The notes: generated from the sequence alone by a model not told the origin. Counted from the stretch's first letter, positions 1 through 10,680 are shown. The stretch is DNA of 64,000 bases from Siphonodentalium dalli (GCA_032622095.1 CP136067.1:78456705-78520704), one strand, 5' to 3'. Translations and numbers: made by a program.

Positions 1-1506
1 TATCGTTTGGAAAAATTTATATTTGAGCTATCATAATCTATTTTCTAAGTCTGAAAATTCCAACCGATTTATAGTCAACACTCGATCGGTCTATGACTAG
101 TAGAATCCAATTGTTGAAAACCTTACCAAGATGAGTGAAACAATAGCACCAACCCCTTCCATCTGCCGCTCGCCCTTGATGAAAGCAACTGATTATCCTG
201 AGGCCCATTTAATCTAAATACAAATATCCAACAATCGATAACAGTAAGCGTATAACGTCGGCCAATAAAGCGAATGCGAATAACAATCTATAACATAATA
301 TCGTTTTTTTTTTTGCAGTTGGCTCACCATATATACATTAACCGTCGATGTGATGAATTCTACCCGTAAAACAGTTTGCGATTACAAAACGTGTACCGGT
401 ACGGGTAGCTACCGTACGCGTACCTTACCCGTACCGGTTTGAAATAGCAAACTCGCTAATATCTTAGTTTAGTTATGTTACCTAGCAATTAACCTAAAAG
501 CTTTTTGTCAATAAACCAAGGAATTCCCAATTCTAAGCAAAATTGTCATGTCTCGAACCAGCAACACCATTGACAAATTCAGGCTATAAAATATAAGTTA
601 CGTTTTTTATAATTAATGTAACATATATTTACCTACATATTCAACCTATTTTCTGATGCAATGGTCATGTCGAACTAGAGGTTTTGATCAATATTCCACA
701 TATGAAGTATCATAGAGTTAGAACAATATGTTTCAAAAATAGAATTATACCCCGTGTTCATGTGTTTACAAGTATAGAGAAAGTCGTACTCGCACAAGTC
801 AGTCACTCATAGACGTGTAGAATCACATGACATGTGACGTGGGGTTACAATCACTATGGCGCAATCGCTTGAAGGGGAATTTGTCTAATGTTTACATTTG
901 TTTGAACGTGTTTAAATGCGTCGTTTGAACGATGCTGAAAGTTGCGGCGATGGACAACAATATCATAGTGAAATAAAACTTGAGAAAAATAATAAGTATT
1001 GTCTTGACATTTGTAGTTTTGTTTTGTGTCAGTAAAGGGGTGGTAACAGTCGGCATAATATATTGCGGTGGATGCTCTACTGGCAGGCCTTTTTACACAT
1101 CGCAGATCGAACTGTCATGCATAATATAACATCCAATCCTGTCGAATATGGGCTTTAATACCAATGTGTATGGATCAGGTTTCGGGTGTGAACGAGTGGA
1201 AATCGTATTAGTAAATCTGGAGAAGATGTCCCGATGACTTACATATATACCGTGACGGGTGTTTTTTTTCTTCTATCAGTGCATGCATGCTATGTCGTAA
1301 ACTCCAAGTAAAACTAGCCGCTTTCGTGGTATGTTCTATACAACTAAAGCTGAAACCGTTGTGATATAGAAAAAAAGCTGAATAAATACCAAAAAAACTA
1401 ACAATAAACAAAGCGTGAGCATTGTCATTTACTTTATAATTACTAATTTACATTTATCGACGACCTCAATCGTAGCCTATACTCCGCGCGGATAGATATG
1501 TAAATT
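1..1506. other. Unassigned AT-rich DNA
   Basis: No coding or RNA gene recognised. A poly-T run ending in TTTTGCAG near 303-318 looks like a splice acceptor, but the frame after it closes quickly. A GC-rich palindrome at 395-438 is listed separately. Confidence 0.4.
395..438. repeat. GC-rich perfect inverted repeat
   Basis: Arms ACCGGTACGGGTA (395-407) and TACCCGTACCGGT (426-438) are exact reverse complements, 13 bp each. The 18-base loop itself holds the palindrome GTACGCGTAC (414-423). It is unusually GC-rich for this AT-rich neighbourhood. Whether it is a binding site, a cruciform or a transposon relic cannot be told from sequence. Confidence 0.6.
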
Positions 1507-1510
1507 TTAA

Positions 1511-1883
1511 AGTGATGTGAATTTAACACTCCGCTAGGATGTTAAAATAGAAATGGAGAATAATCTTGCTCAAAGCAATTATTTTATTTAATCGTATAAT
1601 CCAAATTTACAACACAAAAAGTCATTCTTATATAATAATTAAATGCATTGAGTCTCGATGGCGAGACCATTTGCGTTAGTTTATTGCCGATTGTTGCGTC
1701 TCGAATCGAGACGTAAATATTTACAATTGAGTGTAGTTCAGACGATATTTTCTGTGGAGTGGCATGGTTGATTTCTTTGAGATATTCGGCGATGTTAGTA
1801 GAATGCTACATTCCCCCAAATGGCATAGCGCCTGAATACTAATTTATCAGTTTCGCGCACCCGAATAAGTCCATAATATGTCT
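1511..1883 (+). mobile_element. TTAA-flanked dispersed element, copy 1
   Basis: This 373-bp block is closely related to 47748-48085 along its whole length; shared stretches include CTCAAAG, GTTGCGTC and GTAAATATTTACAATT. Both copies start AGTGATGTGAA and end CATAATATGTCT, and both are bounded by TTAA on each side (here 1507-1510 and 1884-1887). A TTAA duplication is the target preference of piggyBac-type DNA transposons, so this is probably a non-autonomous element moved in trans. Clear terminal inverted repeats are not visible, so the superfamily stays open. No coding capacity. Confidence 0.65.
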
Positions 1884-1889
1884 TTAACG

Positions 1890-2340
1890 AATTATTGTAC
1901 CCCAGAAGAAAAGAGGGACTATACCAAATCAACTTGTTTCCGCCTATATCCATCTGTCCATCTCTCCGCCCGTCTTGCATCGGCCTGGGAATATACTTAT
2001 ATCGTCCATGGCTTATCGGATCTGCAGGAGCGCTTCAAAAGAAAACAAGATGTTGCACCAACGTCGTTGTCGATATTTTCTGTTATAGAGTTGTCCTTCT
2101 TTGTTTCTATGAAATTAATGATATTCTGTCTGTAGGCGGATATATCTCCGAAGTCCGCACTGGTATATCATGGATCTCAACAAATTGTCTTATGGAAGAT
2201 TCTCATTTGGAATGCTTTAAAAGTAAAACAAGAGTTTGTACCAAGGACGATTTTTACAGTTGTCATTCTTTGTTTACCCAGAAAATAGTTGTTACCGTTC
2301 TCCTGAATATCTCAGGCAGGTAGGATGTCAAAGAAATCAG
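1890..2340 (+). repeat. Degenerate dispersed repeat (family D-like), plus orientation
   Basis: At least two diverged units with the recurring theme: Cs and Ts of a CCATCTGTCC type, a 'CATGG' block, then AGAGTTGTCCTTCTTTG followed by TTTCTATG. The same theme occurs inverted at 3290-3630. The frames here are chance. Confidence 0.45.
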
Positions 2341-2734
2341 GCTGGTGATGTTCGTATTTCCCAATTTTAGCTATACTCTTCTTTGTTTCGTTTAAATGTT
2401 GGTTCCGTCCTGCCCATGTTTCAATTTGGCACCGTGAGATGGGGGGGGGGGGGTGCCAGCAGCCGTGTTACATATCTCTTGTTTTTTTTGTGATAAACCC
2501 GTTAACTTTAAGGAACCAGAGTATTAATAGCGCGTGATATTAAGCATTTTTTAGTTTCCGTAAGTTTATTCATCGATTAGTGGAGAAAAGCTTCTCATAT
2601 ATAAGTTCTCTAATTCCCGTTGTTGATCTGCATACTGCATAGCTCACTCTTATATCAAACTCATATGCCTATATCATTGCCTGGGATTCTCAATAACAAG
2701 AGGTTGCACCCGAGTACTGGAATACCAATTCCAA
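2341..2734. other. Unassigned, with G-run and one arm of an inverted repeat
   Basis: Holds the 38-bp arm at 2399-2436, which is repeated inverted at 3152-3189, then a run of about 12 G just after 2440. No gene seen. Confidence 0.4.
2399..2436 (+). repeat. 38-bp inverted duplicate, left arm
   Basis: This stretch (begins TTGGTTCCGTCC, ends TTGGCACCGTG) is an exact reverse complement of 3152-3189. A G-rich run follows on the outer side of both. The right arm lies within the LINE-like frame at 2920-3189, so the left arm is probably a displaced piece of the same element. Confidence 0.65.
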
Positions 2735-2880
2735 TTCAATTTAATATACTTTTACACCAAATATGGTCAAGTGTATACATACATAATATAGAAACATAAT
2801 TTATAACAGTGTATTGAAAGAACATGTACATGTATTCATAAGACACAGTATGTCGCACATAATATTGTAGTTATATATAT
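2735..2880 (-). mobile_element. LINE 3' tail, diverged
   Basis: Read on the minus strand it matches the TGTACATTTGACCATATATGG-type tail seen clearly at 51101-51230, 52959-53103 and 61489-61624, but diverged (here the minus strand reads CTTGACCATATTTGGTG). It ends in an AATTGAATTGG stretch rather than the usual (TTGA)n. It lies just downstream, on the minus strand, of the coding relic at 2920-3189. Confidence 0.45.
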
Positions 2881-2919
2881 TTATATATATATTTGTATTG
2901 ATTTTGGAATTTTTTTGTC

Positions 2920-3189
2920 CTATTGGGAATTTGCATTTGTCTGGTCGCGTATTCTGTCTAGCAGTTGGTCACTAGGTTGCCAGTTTCCCTTTTTGGCAAG
3001 TCCGTGGTAGACAAACTGGGCAATTGATTTTAATACTTTTGGTTGTGAGCATGTCATTATTTGTTTAAATTGGGCTATTCCATCTAACTCTTGGATGTCT
3101 TTCGGTAGTTGTTTAAAGAGAGATTGACGTTCGTTTGATAGTAACGACCCCCACGGTGCCAAATTGAAACATGGGCAGGACGGAACCAA
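2920..3189 (-). pseudogene. Possible LINE reverse-transcriptase C-terminal relic
   Basis: A minus-strand open frame reads PWGSLLSNERQSLF then KQLPKDIQELDGIAQFKQ. That resembles the end of many LINE ORF2 proteins, where a W-N-x-LP-x-x-I segment is followed by a leucine-rich F-K end. The open frame continues to 3375, but the N-terminal half (hydrophobic, from 3190 upward) looks like chance reading of the repeat at 3290-3630. The LINE-type 3' tail at 2735-2880 downstream supports a LINE origin. No catalytic motif is present. Assignment is tentative. Confidence 0.35.
3152..3189 (-). repeat. 38-bp inverted duplicate, right arm
   Basis: Exact reverse complement of 2399-2436. Confidence 0.65.
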
Positions 3190-3289
3190 AATTAAAAATA
3201 AACAAAAGATAAATAACTCGAAAAGGGAAGGTACAAAAATCACCAACGTTTCACTGAGAGGCCTTGTGAAGGTCAAAGAACCAAAGGTA

Positions 3290-3630
3290 AGATATATGAG
3301 CAGACGGACAAAAATAAAACAATGTTTCCACATGTAAACAAAGAAAGATAACTCTAGAGTAGAAAACGTTAACATCTGAATCCATGGCTGGGGTATATGT
3401 GCCCTGACGGACAGAATACCGCTATTTCTATATTAGCAAATAATGATAACTCTGGAATGGGAAACGCGAACAAATGCATTGCCCTCTCTTTTGAATGAAG
3501 TCATGATGTCCAACATTCGTACCAAATTTAATTCAGGTCCGATAACCCATGGCTGACATATATGCTTGGAAGGACGGACAGGTGGACAAAGTCCATTGCA
3601 TTGTATGTTAACACAAGAGGACAAAGTCAG
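3290..3630 (-). repeat. Degenerate dispersed repeat (family D-like), minus orientation
   Basis: About two units, each with a CCATGGCTG block, GACGGACAG, and ACAAAGAAAGATAACTC or a variant. These are the inverted counterpart of 1890-2340. Together they bracket the LINE relic. Confidence 0.45.
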
Positions 3631-5246
3631 AAGCTACAACATCGACAATGCAGCAAATTGAAGATATTGGAAAATACTTTTTCTGCCAACAAACAGTAGT
3701 GATCTTGTGGAACAATTTATCAGATTTCGTTGTTAGTGTTGGAACTTTAACCGATTTTAAAAGGATGATTGACTCCTATCTATATACGATACAAATAGTA
3801 CTTTTATTTTTGATACCCCATTTTGTGATATTGTATTACATTTACTGCAATACTACCTAGGACTATATAAGTCGAACGATTTGTTCCTTATTAAATTGAT
3901 ATTGAGTATGTATACCCTAATTTTTCTTTAAAAATTGGGATATAATTATGTCATCGTAAACATAAAATCTTCATAACGTACAAACAACACCGTTTACAAC
4001 ATGAGCAGAATGACAGTTGTAATATCACAAATATTATACAGTATATAGTACATGCACATTTGGAATTTTCCAGCATTTTAATAGTTTTAAAATAGCTAAC
4101 CAATCACTCTATCAATCTCTCGTTGGATTCCATAGCTGTAATCAAGGGCAAGCCAAACAAAATCCGACACACAGTTCCTTGGTTTATCGATCAAACTTTC
4201 CAAGTTGAATCGCCAAAGAATTTACCAAGCAAATGTGAATGTCAGAAAGAAATATGGAAGCGAACGGTATACCCGTCAATCATATTAAAGTCGGTGATAA
4301 CAGAACGCCCACTTAGTGAACGGACATAGATAGCTCTGTTATTCACACGAACACCGGGAACACCGATATATCGATCACACTACTCGTCTAAGTGTTTGGG
4401 AATAACTTTCATAGATTACTTCAAGTATGAAAAATGAGCCAATTTTCCAACAGATAATCAGAAATAAAATGCGCCAGAGAACTAGACATCCCTATTAAAC
4501 TAGCGTGACAGTTGCTACATTCCCTGCTTAGGTAGTCTAGTGTGGATGCCGTGTTCCATCGACTTTATATCAAAGAACACGGTCCCGCTTGAAGGGCCAT
4601 TGGTAGAACGAGTATTTTAGTGCAAAGTCGTCCCATGCCCCATATATTATTATTATTATTTTTTTTTTTTTGACACTACACATTTGACTAACATGTTAAA
4701 TGTGATATGATATACATGTATATGGTATTGTTTGTCTTGGTCTTCTACCGTGCTTTCAACTTTCCAAACAACAGTAAACCGAACTCTCTTTGTTTTATTA
4801 ATCAGGTACAAGTGAAAAATAACGCTTTTTATGGTACATGCTACAAAAAGAAGTGCACAGTTGATGGAAAAATTAGGTTACTTCCCGAAGTGATATCTAT
4901 ATAAAGACTGTAATACGTATAACATATATTTAATTAATCACAGGAGAGAGTCAGTCCCAAATTGTCATTTCCACTATACACAGATCAATATGGGGAGGAG
5001 GCTCAACAGTATACAGCCATATCGAAGTTATATTATCAAAATAGGTAATAAAACGCCATGCATTTTCAAAGCACGCTTCAAAATCTGTGATATTGTGGCT
5101 GCGTGGTCAATATTGGTTCGTCCCTACTTTTTTGGTACTATCTACATCCTCACATCGAGGACTGTATGTTGTTATGTACCACAATCAATGTTCACATATT
5201 CCCACATATATAAGCGACATAAACACTATTTATTTTTACCATATCA
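3631..5246. other. Unassigned AT-rich DNA
   Basis: Only chance frames were seen. Short (ATT)n and poly-T runs occur near 4646-4671. No repeat partner recognised elsewhere in the window. Confidence 0.4.
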
Positions 5247-5420
5247 TTAAATCAATCAATCAATCAATCAAAGTTTATGATTGTATACGGTACCACCATT
5301 ATATTGTCAAGTGTACAGTTCAAACGAAAATAAAACAGATTATAATAAATTATGTAGCATATTATCTAACAACATTTAACATACTTCTTGTGTTGTTATA
5401 TACATGTTGAATGAAGTTTT
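5247..5420 (-). mobile_element. LINE 3' tail with (TTGA)n, minus strand
   Basis: Begins with an AATC microsatellite (5250-5271) and continues, on the minus strand, into a diverged version of the tail at 61489-61624 (CTTGACAATATAATGGTGGTACC on reading in reverse, split by changes). The coding part is not recognisable upstream. Confidence 0.5.
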
Positions 5421-6290
5421 GCCTATACCTATCCCGCATCAAACACGTGTGGTTTCGAGCCAAACTATTTGTGTTTATTTCTTGTTTCTTGGACTCTTCT
5501 GATGAGTTCGTCACTTTGTTGCCATGCAGGCCAGGATTGAAGAGAGCAATACCCCCCCCCCCCCCAATCAAAAAAAAGTTTATATATATAGACGACTGCT
5601 CTGATTCGTATTACTGTTAGCAAAAGTGTCTGATTCCATAAAACTTAACGTGCGTTTGTAGCATGCGGGATAGAAGAAATGTCCGATGCGTTGATGTTAT
5701 CTCCACGAAGGGCCATCATGGATTGTCCACTTTTATCAAAGAGTCCAATTGGAGGTACATCTTGGCGCCTTAAATCTGCATGGCACGTATGGTATAGATG
5801 CCGATATTTATCTAGCGTCACACCATCCTACCAAAGCTGGGATCATTTCGAATTTGGAATCGAAACAACCTTTGTGCAGCCGAACCAATGCCAGGGGACA
5901 ATGAGTTACGCGAGAGGGCCATAAATCATGGGGGTATAGCTGTCGAAACCTCCCAGTCCAGATGGTTCTCTGATGTAGTAGAACAAAGGCTCAAACACGC
6001 GTGGATAGAGGAGACTCTAGTCTAAGCCTAGGCGATATCAATCATCATTTCTGAAGGTGATCAAAATTAATGAGTATTTTACCCTCCCTAATAACAGAGA
6101 TAAAAAATCCGATTTCTTTCAGAGTGGAAAACCGAAAACTAAAGCGTTTTCCGTTTCTCAAATAGAACTCATACCATATATGCGTGAAGCTCTTGGTTTC
6201 CTTCCTGGGTTAGAAAAATACCAGCCAAAGCATCGCTCTTCGATAGAGAAACTGTTTGTTCTAACGAAAATCGTTTGTAATATAGAGCAA
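5421..6290. other. Unassigned; C-run near 5550
   Basis: A poly-C tract of about 12 lies near 5550-5563. The frame 5679-5924 encodes 81 residues with no recognised motif and no flanking splice signals. Confidence 0.35.
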
Positions 6291-6352
6291 CTAGCTGAAA
6301 CAGACTCTCGAAGGGAGCCTTTATTCAGCGTCGGAGGGTCCTGTGGCCATTG
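6291..6352 (-). mobile_element. Helitron family B, 3' end fragment
   Basis: On the minus strand this ends with an imperfect hairpin (GGCTCCC...GAGAGTC), then TGTTTCAG and CTAG, followed by T. That is the same terminus as the complete element at 12337-12721. The rest of the element is missing beyond about 6352. Confidence 0.55.
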
Positions 6353-6860
6353 AATTAAGATATTCGGCTTCTTTATCTTTAGCATGTAATTATATAGACA
6401 GTTCCATTCCTAGATAGTGTAAATTACGATCGTTTATGTCAGTTTGTGCTTTAAGATTGCAAACAGGTGAAAAAACTGATATACATGAATGAGATTTTCA
6501 ATGCATATAAAATCAATAACTCGAATGTTCTGATTGTTTGCGACTCGTAATCTTCCGCAGTCAAGTTGAACCTATAGTAAGGTGTGGGTTTCCTTTTGTC
6601 GCATTCTTGTCAAAAGAGGGCAATAAATTCATGAAATAGTTATATACAGATTGCACACAATTGCAGTGTAAAACGTTGACCATATTTAGCCTGAGAATGT
6701 AAGATTTAGCCTTCTTTCTGGAGCAGTCAAAGTCTGTATATAAATAGCTCAGATATTTAAATGGCTCTTCTTTATCATGTGAACTCGACAAAAGCGAGGA
6801 AATACAAGGTTCGATTTTATCAAAATATTATCGTTATCCTAATTATGAGATTTTCGCTGT
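6353..6860. other. Unassigned DNA
   Basis: No recognisable gene or repeat. The minus frame at 6561-6791 has no known motif. Confidence 0.35.
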
Positions 6861-6981
6861 CGATAGAACGCGGTGGTTCGCACTAGGCATACATGTATAC
6901 GATTGTTGTACTCGACGTTATAGAACGCGGTGGTTCTCACTATATAGGCATTCATGTACGGTTGTTGTACTCGACGTTATA
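6861..6981 (+). repeat. Tandem duplication, ~60-bp unit
   Basis: Two copies of a unit beginning ATAGAACGCGGTGGTTC and ending TTGTTGTACTCGACGTTA, with a few differences between them. Confidence 0.6.
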
Positions 6982-7039
6982 CATACATTCAAGCTGATCC
7001 AGGACAGGCTGGGCCTATATATATGCAAAACAGACGATG

Positions 7040-7345
7040 GTGAATCCGCCACTTGGACCTTCGGTTTCAAATTTAAACTATATATTTAGCTGTAAGGTGG
7101 CGGTTTAACCCGGGTTTAATCTGGAGAGGACGGATATGAACAAGTTTGGCATATGGTTTGCATACATGTATGAGAACATCGAATGTGGATCCGGTCCGAC
7201 AATTTCTGCTGGATAATATCCCCTTTTCGACTTAAAATTTGCAGCCGATTTGGGTGTCCGGTTTATAACAAATTTGGTACGCGGATATCGACGGATAACT
7301 CACATGGAAGTGCAGTTCAAGTCCAAATATCTTTGACAGCATGAC
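7040..7345 (+). repeat. Dispersed family D repeat
   Basis: Carries the family phrases TCCGGTCCGACAATTTCTG and CCCCTTTTCGACTTA. Similar text occurs at 14300-14520, 19481-19680 and 59550-60010. Non-coding. Confidence 0.45.
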
Positions 7346-7394
7346 GCCCCCTTTCGACTTAGAATTTGCTTATTACTTTTATGTCTGGGTGACA

Positions 7395-7434
7395 TCTCAT
7401 ATATATTTTGAAGACCTCTGTCTGTATGTTTGTT

Positions 7435-7474
<40 letters not shown>

Positions 7475-7924
7475 ATTAATACAAATCTACGATTCTCGAC
7501 CGATCGGGACGAAACTTGGTACGTGTGTGTAGTTTGACCAGGCGGTGAACGTTGTCGTATTTGCGAGCCCGTGCGGCGCCCGCTTCGCGCATGCGCAGAC
7601 GAGATATCGGAAACGGGTGGAGCTATCGACTTGAAATTTGCTATGTGAATGTATCTTGCCCCGGATACGAATTTTATCGGGTCGCCGAGCCCGTGCGACA
7701 CCAGCTTCGCGCATGCGCAGACGAGATCTCGGAAACGGATGGAGCTATCGACTTGAAATTTGCTATGTGAATGTATCTTGCCCCGGATACGAATTTTATC
7801 GGGTCGCCGAGTCCGTGCGACTCCAGCTTCGCGCATGCGCAGACCAGATCTCGGAAACGGGTAGAGCTATCGACTTGAAATTTTGTTTTTGAATAGCCCG
7901 GACAACGTCGGGCTCATCGGCTAG
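7395..7924 (+). mobile_element. Helitron family A1, array copy 1
   Basis: Starts TCTCATATATATTTTG directly after an A (7394) and is followed by a long (CTGT)n tract. It ends with the hairpin around CCCGGACAACGTCGGG, then CTAG (7921-7924). The centre holds three ~122-bp modules, marked by GCGCATGCGC at about 7587, 7709 and 7831. These features match non-autonomous Helitrons: 5' TC, 3' hairpin plus CTAG, A/T target. There is no Rep or helicase frame, so it would depend on proteins supplied elsewhere. It is joined directly to the next element. Confidence 0.8.
7421..7473 (+). repeat. (TGTT/CTGT)n microsatellite
   Basis: Simple repeat located 25 bases inside the 5' end of the Helitron. The same position holds GT or CTGT repeats in the other copies. 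Confidence 0.85.
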
Positions 7925-8878
7925 TCTATTATATATTTGGGAAGATCTGTGTGTGTGTGTGTGTCTGTCTGTGTGTGTGTTCGCGATGGACTCGAAAACG
8001 ACCCACCCGATTTCGATGAAACTTGGTATGTGGGGATATTTTCTGTCGGGAAGTAGCATAGGCCTATTAATTTTCAGATCCGAGGTCAACTTTTCACGTG
8101 CCGAGGTCAAATCTGTTTTTACGCTGTGTTACGGGACTTTCATTTGAGTTCGGTGCTTACAAATCGATTCGAAACAGCGCGAATAATTAAATGCCAGTCA
8201 TAATAATGACACTGTGAGAATCTTTCGTGTTTCCTCTTTCCAACGATATATAATGCGTATGTATCCGTTTTAGTTATCTGCCTCAATTATCAAGAAGAAG
8301 TGGTACTATCTTCCATCAGGATAAAAACAATGCGTAACTTCTATGACGTCGTTAGAGTTCATAACGTTAGATCACGTTAACGCTTAACCGGCCGATGCAT
8401 TTGACTGTTTCAGACGTCTTTGCGATATCTCGGGCACCGATGGTAATTTATCTTTACGTTGAAACTTGATAATTAATGAGCGTGTGTGTATGAGGCGCGT
8501 TTATATACTTGAGTGGAAATCAAATCGGGTTAAAAGGTCAAATCGGGTAAAACCGGATGGATTTCGACGGGTACTTTTGTTCGGGCAGTGTTTTGGACGG
8601 GTCAAATCGTGACCCCACTTGACCTTGGCCTTCAAAATAGACAATTCAAGGTCAAACCCCGGATACTTGAGTGGAAATCAAATCGGGTTAAACTGGCGGA
8701 TTTTTACGGACGAAATTTGATGCATAGGGTATCTCGGTATCCGCTGGGCCGATTTCCCGGTATCCGCTGGGCCGATTTCCACCATTTTTGGGGTGTTGGT
8801 GTTTGACCCCACCTGACATTGACCTTCAAAATGGTCAATTCAAGGTCAAAGCCCGGACGAAGTCGGGTCACCTTCTAG
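7925..8878 (+). mobile_element. Helitron family A2, array copy 2
   Basis: Begins TCTATTATATATTTGGG with no base between it and the CTAG of copy 1, and ends with the CCCGGACGAAGTCGGG hairpin and CTAG (8875-8878). At 954 bp it is the longest member. The body has CGATTTCGATGAAACTTGG, then a unique central segment (ATCCGAGGTCAACTTTTC onward), then two modules with inverted TCAAGGTCA-type motifs. Copies 17328-17980 and 63522-64000 belong to the same subfamily. Non-coding. Confidence 0.8.
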
Positions 8879-9487
8879 TCTATTATATATTTTGAAAGAT
8901 CTGTGTGTGTGTGTGTGTATCTGTCTGTGTGTAATCGATGGACTCGAAAATGGCCCAGCCGATTTCGATGAAACTTGGTATGTGGGGGTATTTTCGGGTC
9001 AGGAGTAACATAGGCCTATTGATTTTCAGATCCGAGGTCAACTTTTCACGTGCCGAGGTCAAATCTGTTTTTACGCCGTTTAGCGCTAATATATTTCAGT
9101 TCGGTGCTCACAAAGTTTCTACCTTAATTATCGGGAAGAACGCAGGACCATGCTTCGCTCATCGAAAATCATTGCGTAAATATATTACGCCATCAACATA
9201 TCGTGACGTGATCGCGTTAACTCTTATCCGGCCGATGTCGCGTTAACTCATCACCGGCCGAGGTATCCGCAAATGACATTGGGCTATATATCTCAGAAAC
9301 GGGTGGAGCTATCGACTTGAAATTTGGTATGTGAATGTATCTTGCCCCGGATACGAATTGTATCGGGTCGCCGAGCCCGTGCGACGCCAGCTTCGCGCAT
9401 GCGCAGACCAGATCTCGGAAACGGGTGGAGCAATCGACTTGAAATTTGTTTTTTGAATAGCCCGGACGAAGTCGGGTCACCTTCTAG
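8879..9487 (+). mobile_element. Helitron A2/A1 mosaic, array copy 3
   Basis: Starts TCTATTATATATTTTG right after the previous CTAG and ends with CTAG at 9484-9487. The 5' half matches copy 2 (ATCCGAGGTCAACTTTTC, GTGCCGAGGTCAAATC). The 3' half, from about 9290, matches copy 1, with one GCGCATGCGC module. It therefore looks like a recombinant of the two subfamilies. Confidence 0.78.
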
Positions 9488-10092
9488 TCTATTATATATT
9501 TTGGAAGATCTGTCTGTGTGTCTGTCTGTGTGTTCGCGATGAAATCGAAAACGGCCCACCCGATTTCGATGAAACTTGGTATGTGGGGGTATTTTTGGCC
9601 GGGGCGAACATAGGCATATTAATTTGTCCGTGCGACGTGACATTGACCTTGAAATCGGGTCATTTCAAGGTCAAACGCCCGAATATCACGGGATTTCGAT
9701 GAAACTTGGTATGTGGGGGTACTTTCTTATGGCGAGTCTCATAAGCATATTCATTTGCCCGTGCGACGTGACCTTGACCTTTAAATCGGGTAACTTCAAG
9801 GTCAAATCGCCAATTTTGATGGGATTTCGACGAAATTTGATACGTGGGGTTACTTTTGTCCACTAATTGTTTTGGACGGGTCCAATCGTGACCCCGACCA
9901 GACCTTGACCTTCAAAATGATCAATTCAAGGTCAAATCGGGTAAAATCGGATGGATTTCGACGGGCACGTTTGTCGGGTACTTTTGCCCGGGCAGTGTTT
10001 TTGGACTGGTCAAATCGTGACCCCACTTGACCTTGACCTTCAAAATGGCCAATTCAAGGTCAAAGCCCGGACGAAGTCGGGTCACCTTCTAG
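9488..10092 (+). mobile_element. Helitron family A3, array copy 4
   Basis: Starts at TCTATTATATATTTTGG, directly abutting the CTAG of copy 3. It ends at CTAG (10089-10092), followed by T and an AT tract. The body is four ~130-bp modules whose ATTTCGA starts fall at 9563, 9693, 9824 and 9955. Each module ends in an inverted pair of TGACCTTGA/TCAAGGTCA-like motifs. Near-identical copies lie at 15470-17309. Non-coding. Confidence 0.8.
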
Positions 10093-10182
10093 TATATATA
10101 TAACTAAGTTATATTTGTTTGATTGCTGTCAAATGTTGGAATGTGGATTATTCACATATATAAAGTTATCACATATTCAGCC

Positions 10183-10537
10183 CCTAAACCGACCTCATAT
10201 TGTCTAGTAAGACACGCGTGTATTATCGGCACGCGCTGTGACGTACATGGTGTCGATGTCAATGACGGAACTTTATTATTATGTAAATTATAATATAATT
10301 ATGACATTCGATTAGTGTTGGGTTATTTAGTGTTGACTGTGAGATAAACATGGGTGATGGTGGTTGAACAATGTTGTCAACATGAAAAGACACATTTAAA
10401 ATGGAACTCTATTTTTTTTTCTTGAAGGTGACTTTACTTCCTCTTTGGCAATCCTTGTTAATTTGTTTTAACCCAGCCGTTTTGAGGTCGTTTTATCTTG
10501 CTAAAATGTGATTATGTGATAAAATGGATATCAAAAC
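10183..10537 (+). repeat. Dispersed repeat G, copy 1
   Basis: About 350 bp similar to 45532-45905. Shared phrases include TATTATCGGCACGCGC, GAGATAAACAT, TTGTCAACATGAAAAG (GTCAACATGAAAAGACACAT in both) and AATGGAAC. A palindromic element follows directly here, but not after copy 2. Probably a transposon of unknown type. Confidence 0.6.
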
Positions 10538-10680
10538 GTCGCAATTCTATACGCAATTTATTAACCTCGTCTACTAAATTCTATTCTAGCCTCGCTAAAG
10601 CTCGGTTCGAATCGAATTTAGTGCACTCGGTTAATAAATTCGTATAGAATTGCGACTCATTAGATATTCTCTATATACAG
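10538..10680 (+). mobile_element. Palindromic element, copy 1
   Basis: Inverted arms of about 55 bp: the outermost begin GTCGCAATTCTATACG at 10538 and are mirrored up to 10656, enclosing AGCCTCGCTAAAGCTCGG. The 3' flank ACTCATTAGATATTCTCTA recurs after the palindromes near 13890 and 48120. Looks like a foldback or MITE-like non-autonomous element. The copy at 47655-48131 is the same element interrupted by a TTAA insertion. Confidence 0.6.

Noticed and set aside
303-480. Exon after a poly-T plus GCAG acceptor
   Set aside because: The open frame after it is short, codes no recognisable segment and has no donor.
7300-7836. 178-residue minus frame and its relatives through 7340-8110
   Set aside because: Read through 122-bp modules and CTGT repeats of the Helitron; the repeats explain the open length.
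10538-10656. tRNA gene suggested by GGTTCGAATCGAA near 10612
   Set aside because: No acceptor or anticodon stems around it; the motif lies in the arm of a palindromic element.
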